This document shows, in pieces, positions 59,050-64,000 of a DNA stretch of 64,000 nucleotides. The stretch covers positions 21,157 through 85,156 of the forward strand of contig CAZGSR010000004.1 in the NCBI GenBank assembly GCA_964528645.1, written 5' to 3'. The stretch's first letter is position 1, and each line of letters opens with the position of its first letter. The position numbers and the translations under genes are program-made. The notes beneath the pieces are model-generated. The model was not told the DNA's origin. It did no database searches and saw only the letters and a program-made list of their open reading frames with translations. The DNA comes from UBA5734 sp964528645. Its GTDB lineage: Bacteria; Bacillota; Clostridia; Saccharofermentanales; UBA5734.

Positions 59050-62000
59050 TCAGCTCCTTTCGATTTCCTGCATTTCGAAGGCTTCGAAGACGTCGCCTTC
59101 CTTGATGTCATTGAAGCGTTCGATGCCGATACCACACTCATAGCCGGTGGCTACTTCACGGACATCATCCTTGAAGCGCTTGAGCGAAGCCAGTTTGCCT
59201 TCGTGGACGACGATACCATCCCGGACGACGCGGACTTCGGCCGCACGCAGGATCTTGCCATCGGTGACATAGCAGCCGGCGATGGTGCCGACCCCACTGA
59301 CCTTGAAGACCTGGCGGACTTCGGCGTGACCGAGGACATTTTCCTTGAACTTGGGTGCGAGCATGCCCTTCATGGCTGCTTCGACATCCTCGATGGCGTT
59401 GTAGATGACGCGGTAGAGGCGGACATCGACGCTCGTCTCCTTGGCCAGGTCTGCTACATTGGCAGCTGGCCGGACATTGAAGCCGATGACGATGGCGTTG
59501 GAAACCTCAGCCAGGCGGATGTCGGATTCAGTGACAGCACCAACCGCACCATGGATGACATTGACGCGGACTTCTTCATTGGTCAGCTTCTCGAGCGACT
59601 GGCGCACGGCTTCGACTGAACCTTGGACATCGGCTTTGACAATGATGTTGAGGTCCTTGACTTCGCCGGCGGCCATTTTGGTGAACAGCGATTCAAGTGA
59701 GACATGGGAGCTGGCCTTCAGTTGTTTTTCACGCTGCAGGATGCGGCGCTTTTCAACCAGGGCACGACCGACCTTGTCGTCCTTGACGGCGTAGAAGATT
59801 TCGCCAGCTTCAGGGACTTCCGGCAGGCCGAGGATTTCGACCGGAATCGAAGGTCCGGCTTTCTTGACCAGGTTGCCCTTGTCGTCGGACATGGCACGGA
59901 CATTGCCGATGATCGAGCCCGTCACAACTGTATCTCCCGTGCGCAGCGTACCGCGCTGGACGAGAACAGTTGCCACCGGACCGCGGTTCTTGTCGAGCTT
60001 GGCTTCGATGACCGTACCCTTGGCCTGCTTGTCCGGGTTGGCCTTGAGGTCGAGGATATCGGCGGTCAGAAGGACCATTTCCAGCAGTTCATCCATACCG
60101 GTGCCGACTTTGGCTGACACAGGCACCATGACGGTGTTGCCGCCCCACTCTTCGGGAATCAACTCATACTTGGACAGTTCCTGCTTGACACGGTCAATGT
60201 TGGCGCCATCTTTGTCGATCTTGTTGATCGCGACCACGATCTGGGTGTTGGCGGCCTTGGCGTGGTTGATAGCCTCGATGGTCTGGGGCATGACGCCGTC
60301 GTCAGCCGCGACAACCAGAATGGCGATATCGGTGACTTGTGCACCGCGGGCACGCATGGTGGTGAAGGCTTCGTGGCCAGGCGTATCCAGGAAGGTGATC
60401 TGGCGGCCTTTGGCTCGAACCGTGTAGGCACCGATGTGCTGGGTGATGCCGCCGGCTTCGCCGGACACCACATTGGCCGACCGGATGCGGTCGAGGATCG
60501 AGGTCTTACCGTGGTCGACATGACCCATGACAACAACGACCGGCGGACGCGACTTGAGGTCCTGGTCCTGGTCCTCGGTATCGTCGAAGAGGATGTCTTC
60601 TTCGGTCACTTCCACCAGCAACTCGCACTTGATGCCAAATTCGTCGGCAATCAGGGAGGCGGTGTCAAAGTCGATGGCCTGGTTCATGGTGGCCATGACG
60701 CCGTACTTCATCAGTTTCTTGATGATTTCAGCGGTTGTCTTTTTGATCGCCTCGGCAAATTCCTTGACGGTCAGGGTCGCCGGCAGGGACACCTGGGTCA
60801 GGACAGCACGGACCGGGGCTTCAGCGACACGACGGCCGCCCTTACTGCGTTTGCCCTTGATGTTGTCCGTGTACAGTGTATCCAGAACCGTCTCATCGCT
60901 GAGGGCTTCATTAATACCTTTACCAGAAACCACAGCAGCCTGCTGGCGCAGGACATTGTGCTTGTCGCGGACGTCACCGCCGCCCTTGAAGGCTTCTTTT
61001 TTCGGCTCACGGCGATCATCGCGCTTCGGCTCGGTCGGACGAGGCCGAACGGTGCTTTCCTTGCCTTGCAGTTCAACTGGAACGACCGGCTTCGGTTTGG
61101 GTGCACTGGGCCGGCTGCCGTAGGGAGTCTGCGGACGGTCCTTGTCCTTGTCAAATCCTCCGCCGCCAAATCCGCCACCTTGCGGCCGACTGCCGTAGCC
61201 ACCCTGACCGGGTCCACGATTATACCCGCCTGGACCTCCAGGACCGCCTGGGCCACGGTTGTAGCCACCGGGACCACCCTGGCCAGGGCCGCGGTTGTAG
61301 CCACCAGGGCCACTTTGTCCGCCACCTTGTCCGGGAGCGCGGTCACGGTTGTAGTTGCCGCTCTGCGGGCGGTTGGGTGTGCCATAGGGGGATGAACCGG
61401 GTCCGCCTTGTCCGGGGGCACGGTCGCGGTTGTAGTTACCGCTTTGCGGGCGATTCGGAGTACCGTAAGGGGACTGGCCGGGTCCACCCTGTCCCGGTGC
61501 GCGGTCGCGGTTGTAGTTGCCGCTTTGCGGGCGGTTCGGGGTGCCATACGGAGACTGGCCGGGTCCACCCTGCCCGGGAGCCCGGTCACGGTTGTAATTG
61601 CCGCTCTGCGGACGATTCGGGGTGCCATACGGGGATGAGCCCGAACTGGTGTTTCGCTGTACAGGGCCAGTTGCCTGGGTACCAGCTTGACCGGCAGATG
61701 CAGCCGGCGTCCTGGTCTGGGGAACCCTCTCGCCGGAAGGTGCAGCGGCAGGAACGGTTGTGGGAGCTGGTTTTGCAGCGGTTACCGGAGCTGCTTTTTC
61801 TGCCGGAACTGCAGCGCCCGTTGGAGCCGGCGCTGGCGCAGATTCGACAGGTTTCACAGTATCGGCAGCAGGCCTGGTCTCAGCTGCAGCCTCCGGCGCA
61901 GACTGGGCAGGCTTTTGTTCTTCGGCACCGGTCTGATCGGCGGCTGTCTCATGCTTGGTTGCTTTGACCACTTTGACGACGCCTGTGATCTTTTTGCCGG

Positions 62001-62226
62001 ACACACCCTGCATGGTGATGGTCGGGCCAGAAGTCTGATCCTGGGCATGCGCAGCCGTCATTTCACCCGGATGAACGGGGGCGTGCTGCTCTACGGACGC
62101 ATCCACATGAGGCTTATGGCCTTTCTTGTGCTCAGCGTTCTTTACATCTTGCTCGGACCCAACTTGCTTATCAGATCCAGTTCCGTCTTTTTTTACCATA
62201 ATCGTTTCAGTATCCTCCAACGTCAT
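59050..62226 (-). CDS. infB: Translation initiation factor IF-2 with a Gly-rich tandem-repeat N-terminus
   Basis: A 1,058-residue GTPase that places fMet-tRNA on the 30S subunit. The first 190 residues are acidic/Ala/Pro-rich. Residues about 195-303 hold four 27-residue repeats with SPYGTPNRPQSGNYNRDRAP, then GPGGYNRGPG repeats. The IF2N module is about 470-540, and the G domain has GHVDHGKTSILD near 563, DTPGHEAF and NKIDKDG; domains II-IV follow. The ATG overlaps the ylxQ stop (ATGA); a later ATG at 62199 is possible. The Arg/Gly/Tyr-rich repeats are unusual for IF-2 and suggest RNA binding or condensate-like behaviour (inference). Confidence 0.95.
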   Translation of the reverse strand: MTLEDTETIMVKKDGTGSDKQVGSEQDVKNAEHKKGHKPHVDASVEQHAPVHPGEMTAAHAQDQTSGPTITMQGVSGKKITGVVKVVKATKHETAADQTGAEEQKPAQSAPEAAAETRPAADTVKPVESAPAPAPTGAAVPAEKAAPVTAAKPAPTTVPAAAPSGERVPQTRTPAASAGQAGTQATGPVQRNTSSGSSPYGTPNRPQSGNYNRDRAPGQGGPGQSPYGTPNRPQSGNYNRDRAPGQGGPGQSPYGTPNRPQSGNYNRDRAPGQGGPGSSPYGTPNRPQSGNYNRDRAPGQGGGQSGPGGYNRGPGQGGPGGYNRGPGGPGGPGGYNRGPGQGGYGSRPQGGGFGGGGFDKDKDRPQTPYGSRPSAPKPKPVVPVELQGKESTVRPRPTEPKRDDRREPKKEAFKGGGDVRDKHNVLRQQAAVVSGKGINEALSDETVLDTLYTDNIKGKRSKGGRRVAEAPVRAVLTQVSLPATLTVKEFAEAIKKTTAEIIKKLMKYGVMATMNQAIDFDTASLIADEFGIKCELLVEVTEEDILFDDTEDQDQDLKSRPPVVVVMGHVDHGKTSILDRIRSANVVSGEAGGITQHIGAYTVRAKGRQITFLDTPGHEAFTTMRARGAQVTDIAILVVAADDGVMPQTIEAINHAKAANTQIVVAINKIDKDGANIDRVKQELSKYELIPEEWGGNTVMVPVSAKVGTGMDELLEMVLLTADILDLKANPDKQAKGTVIEAKLDKNRGPVATVLVQRGTLRTGDTVVTGSIIGNVRAMSDDKGNLVKKAGPSIPVEILGLPEVPEAGEIFYAVKDDKVGRALVEKRRILQREKQLKASSHVSLESLFTKMAAGEVKDLNIIVKADVQGSVEAVRQSLEKLTNEEVRVNVIHGAVGAVTESDIRLAEVSNAIVIGFNVRPAANVADLAKETSVDVRLYRVIYNAIEDVEAAMKGMLAPKFKENVLGHAEVRQVFKVSGVGTIAGCYVTDGKILRAAEVRVVRDGIVVHEGKLASLKRFKDDVREVATGYECGIGIERFNDIKEGDVFEAFEMQEIERS
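61316..61640 (-). repeat. 81-bp tandem repeat within infB
   Basis: Four units exactly 81 bp apart (GTAGTT/GTAATT markers at 61351, 61432, 61513 and 61594). Units differ at synonymous sites such as CGGGCG versus CGGACG, indicating selection for the protein sequence. Confidence 0.9.
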
Positions 62227-62567
62227 TTATCGCTCTCTTGTTTGGTCGTTGCCGCTGCCAGGGACAGGATCTTGTCAGCAAATCCCTGGTCGGACAGTCC
62301 GGCAACCACTCGTTCTTTCTGGCCAGTCCAATGTCCCAGTGTCTGGCGGTTACCGACCACCAGCAAAGGGATCCGGGTGACTCGACTCACTTGCTCCATC
62401 CGTCCGGTTGTGTTCGGTCCGGCATCTTCAGCCAGGATCATCAGGCTGAGCTGGCCAGCACGAGCGGCCTTTTCTACGCCTTCACTGCCCAGCACGACAC
62501 GTCCAGCCCGCCGAGCCAGGCCAATCAGGCGGTAGATCGCTTCAGGGATCTGGTCAGGCTGGGTCAT
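62223..62567 (-). CDS. ylxQ: L7Ae/L30e-family ribosomal-like protein (YlxQ)
   Basis: A 114-residue RNA-binding protein. LIGLARRAGRVVLGSEGVEKA and LMILAEDAGPNT match the L7Ae fold; these proteins bind kink-turn RNAs. It overlaps ylxR by 14 bp and infB by 4 bp, the conserved nusA-ylxR-ylxQ-infB order. Confidence 0.9.
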   Translation of the reverse strand: MTQPDQIPEAIYRLIGLARRAGRVVLGSEGVEKAARAGQLSLMILAEDAGPNTTGRMEQVSRVTRIPLLVVGNRQTLGHWTGQKERVVAGLSDQGFADKILSLAAATTKQESDK

Positions 62568-62847
62568 CTGTCTCCTCGTCAGGAGGCAATGCCTCCATTT
62601 GTGCTACCAAGGCAGCGATTGTCGCCTCATCCACCCGGTTTTTCAGGCTGCGGTCCAGCTTGTGGCCACGGATGGCCTGCTCCAGGCACTGGCGGCTCCG
62701 GCAGACATAGGCACCCCGGCCAGCCTTCTTGCCCGTAGGATCGAGGCTGATCGCACCATTGGCATCGATCACAACCCGCAACAATTCCCGTTTGGGACGG
62801 GCGGTGCGGCAGGCTACGCACTGGCGGATCGGAATATGCTTGGCCAT
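62554..62847 (-). CDS. ylxR: YlxR/RnpM RNA-binding protein
   Basis: A 97-residue protein with IPIRQCVACRTARPKRELLR and GRGAYVCRSRQCLEQA, diagnostic of the YlxR family, now known in Bacillus as the RNase P modulator RnpM. It begins 21 bases after nusA. Confidence 0.92.
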   Translation of the reverse strand: MAKHIPIRQCVACRTARPKRELLRVVIDANGAISLDPTGKKAGRGAYVCRSRQCLEQAIRGHKLDRSLKNRVDEATIAALVAQMEALPPDEETDDPA

Positions 62848-62868
62848 CTTGCTGCTCGCTGCCTCAGG

Positions 62869-63984
62869 TCAATTGTTTTCGTCCTGGTCCATCGATTCCT
62901 CGACGGCCTGGGTGAAACGGCTCATGAATTCTTTCTCAACAGCTTCACGGTACTGTGATTCGCTCTTGATGTCAATTTTCCAGCCAGTCAGGCGGGCTGC
63001 CAGACGGGCATTCTGGCCTTCACGGCCGATCGCCAGAGAAAGCTGGTGATCGGGTACGACCACGCGGGCAACTTTTTCTTCCGGCAGGATGTCAACCTTG
63101 ACAACCTTGGCCGGACTCAAGGCATTGCTGATGAAAACAGTCGCGTCCGGATCCCATTCGATGATGTCGATTTTTTCGCCCATCAATTCATCCATGATCG
63201 CCTGGACCCGCAGACCACGCTGACCGACGCAAGCGCCGACGCTGTCAACATTGGCATCACGGGAAGCCACAGCGATCTTGGAGCGGGAACCAGCTTCGCG
63301 GGCAACCGATACGATCTCGACGATGCCGCTGGCGATTTCCGGAACTTCCTGTTCGAACAACTTGCGGACCAGATTGGGATGGCTGCGCGAGATATAGACA
63401 ATCGGGCGGCCCTTTTTCTCGTCCACCTTCAGGATATAGAAACGCATGCGCTGGTTGAAATTGTAGCCATCAAGGCGGACCTGTTCATTATAAGGCAGGA
63501 CAGCTTCGGCACGGCCGATATCGACGATGACTTCGCGCCGGTCCTTGCGCTGGACAACGCCGGCAGCCAGTTCACCGACCCGGCTCGAAAACTCATTCTG
63601 GATGCGTTCGCGTTCCGCACTGGACAACTTCTGGTTAATGACATTTTTGGCAGTCTGGGCAGCCAGGCGACCAAAGTCCTGCGGACTGAGCTGGTATTCC
63701 ATCATATCGCCGATATCGAAATCCTCAGACAAGGCCCGGGCCTCCTCAAGGGACATCTCAGCATTGGGATCATCGACGAGTTCAACGACCGTTTTGGTCA
63801 GGAAAACGCGCATTTCACCGGTTTCACGATCGACTTCCGCACGGATGTTATCAGTCGTCTTGGCTTCAAATTCACGTTTATAAGCCGAGACCAGCGCCTC
63901 TTCAATTGCCTCGAAGAGGATTTCCGCGTCAATGCCACGTTCCTTTTCCAGTAACCGGATGGCTTCGATGAGCTCTGCGTTCAT
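62869..63984 (-). CDS. nusA: Transcription termination/antitermination factor NusA
   Basis: A 371-residue NusA: N-terminal RNA-polymerase-binding domain (MNAELIEAIRLLEKERGI), S1 domain (about 130-200), then KH1 (DANVDSVGACVGQRGLRVQ) and KH2 (QLSLAIGREGQNARLAARLTG). The short C-terminus without acidic repeats is normal for Firmicutes. AGGAGA lies upstream. rimP would be expected just beyond the window edge. Confidence 0.97.
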   Translation of the reverse strand: MNAELIEAIRLLEKERGIDAEILFEAIEEALVSAYKREFEAKTTDNIRAEVDRETGEMRVFLTKTVVELVDDPNAEMSLEEARALSEDFDIGDMMEYQLSPQDFGRLAAQTAKNVINQKLSSAERERIQNEFSSRVGELAAGVVQRKDRREVIVDIGRAEAVLPYNEQVRLDGYNFNQRMRFYILKVDEKKGRPIVYISRSHPNLVRKLFEQEVPEIASGIVEIVSVAREAGSRSKIAVASRDANVDSVGACVGQRGLRVQAIMDELMGEKIDIIEWDPDATVFISNALSPAKVVKVDILPEEKVARVVVPDHQLSLAIGREGQNARLAARLTGWKIDIKSESQYREAVEKEFMSRFTQAVEESMDQDENN

Positions 63985-64000
63985 GTCTTATGATTCTCCT

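Noticed and set aside
1..64000. tRNA, rRNA, prophage or toxin-antitoxin genes
   Set aside because: I saw no tRNA-like cloverleaf, rRNA segment, phage structural gene or toxin-antitoxin pair while reading the window; a tRNAscan or profile search was not possible.

Overview
The window is about 64 kb of a chromosome from a moderately GC-rich (mid-50s % by eye) Gram-positive bacterium of the Firmicutes/Clostridia type. The evidence is a ferredoxin-dependent 2-oxoacid oxidoreductase, a class B sortase with LPXTG-like anchored proteins, a PASTA-domain PBP, a small basic protein (Sbp) next to the division genes, NrdR, MutS2, the ylxR/ylxQ-infB operon and c-di-GMP riboswitches of both classes. I cannot name the genus; a Clostridia lineage (Oscillospirales or Saccharofermentans-like) is a guess.

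Layout. 0-9.6 kb (mostly minus): partial VOR/KOR operon (ferredoxin, alpha, TPP beta), a ~590-bp non-coding repeat element, a MinD/ParA-like ATPase, apgM (plus), mutS2, pgsA and a membrane-anchored hypothetical protein. 9.6-16.4 kb: a cell-surface island with two sortase substrates, each behind a class II c-di-GMP riboswitch plus terminator, three secreted CAP-domain proteins (one behind a class I c-di-GMP riboswitch) and a class B sortase. 16.4-31 kb: housekeeping genes (pfkA, dnaE, a phosphohexomutase, uvrB, ilvE, a coiled-coil protein, coaD, rsmD, recG, nth). 30.8-34.4 kb: a degenerate HtrA-like protein and an OmpR-type two-component system. 34.4-48.9 kb: nrdR and a dcw division/cell-wall cluster (mraZ, rsmH, ftsL-like, PASTA PBP, murE, murF, mraY, ftsW, murG, ftsQ, sbp, ftsZ) without murD, murC, murB or ftsA. 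48.9-50.8 kb: a second copy of the repeat element and a REP-associated-type (RAYT) HUH transposase. 50.9-64 kb: a tightly overlapping minus-strand operon nusA, ylxR, ylxQ, infB, rbfA, nrnA, truB, ribF-M16 fusion, M16 peptidase, lgt, rodA.

How the parts work together. The surface island looks like a c-di-GMP lifestyle switch: high c-di-GMP should allow readthrough into two wall-anchored proteins (class II, antitermination) while the class I aptamer upstream of one CAP protein can pair its P1 stem with the Shine-Dalgarno (predicted OFF). This recalls the opposing riboswitch arrangement known from Clostridioides difficile, with different cargo.

The most unusual non-coding feature is a pair of homologous elements at 1.69-2.28 kb and 49.2-49.8 kb. 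Each has a ~220-bp core with a long hairpin, flanked by oppositely oriented arms of 52-bp tandem repeats; one lies just upstream of the RAYT transposase. No tRNA, rRNA or CRISPR array was seen. All domain and motif calls are from reading the sequence; no database search was run.
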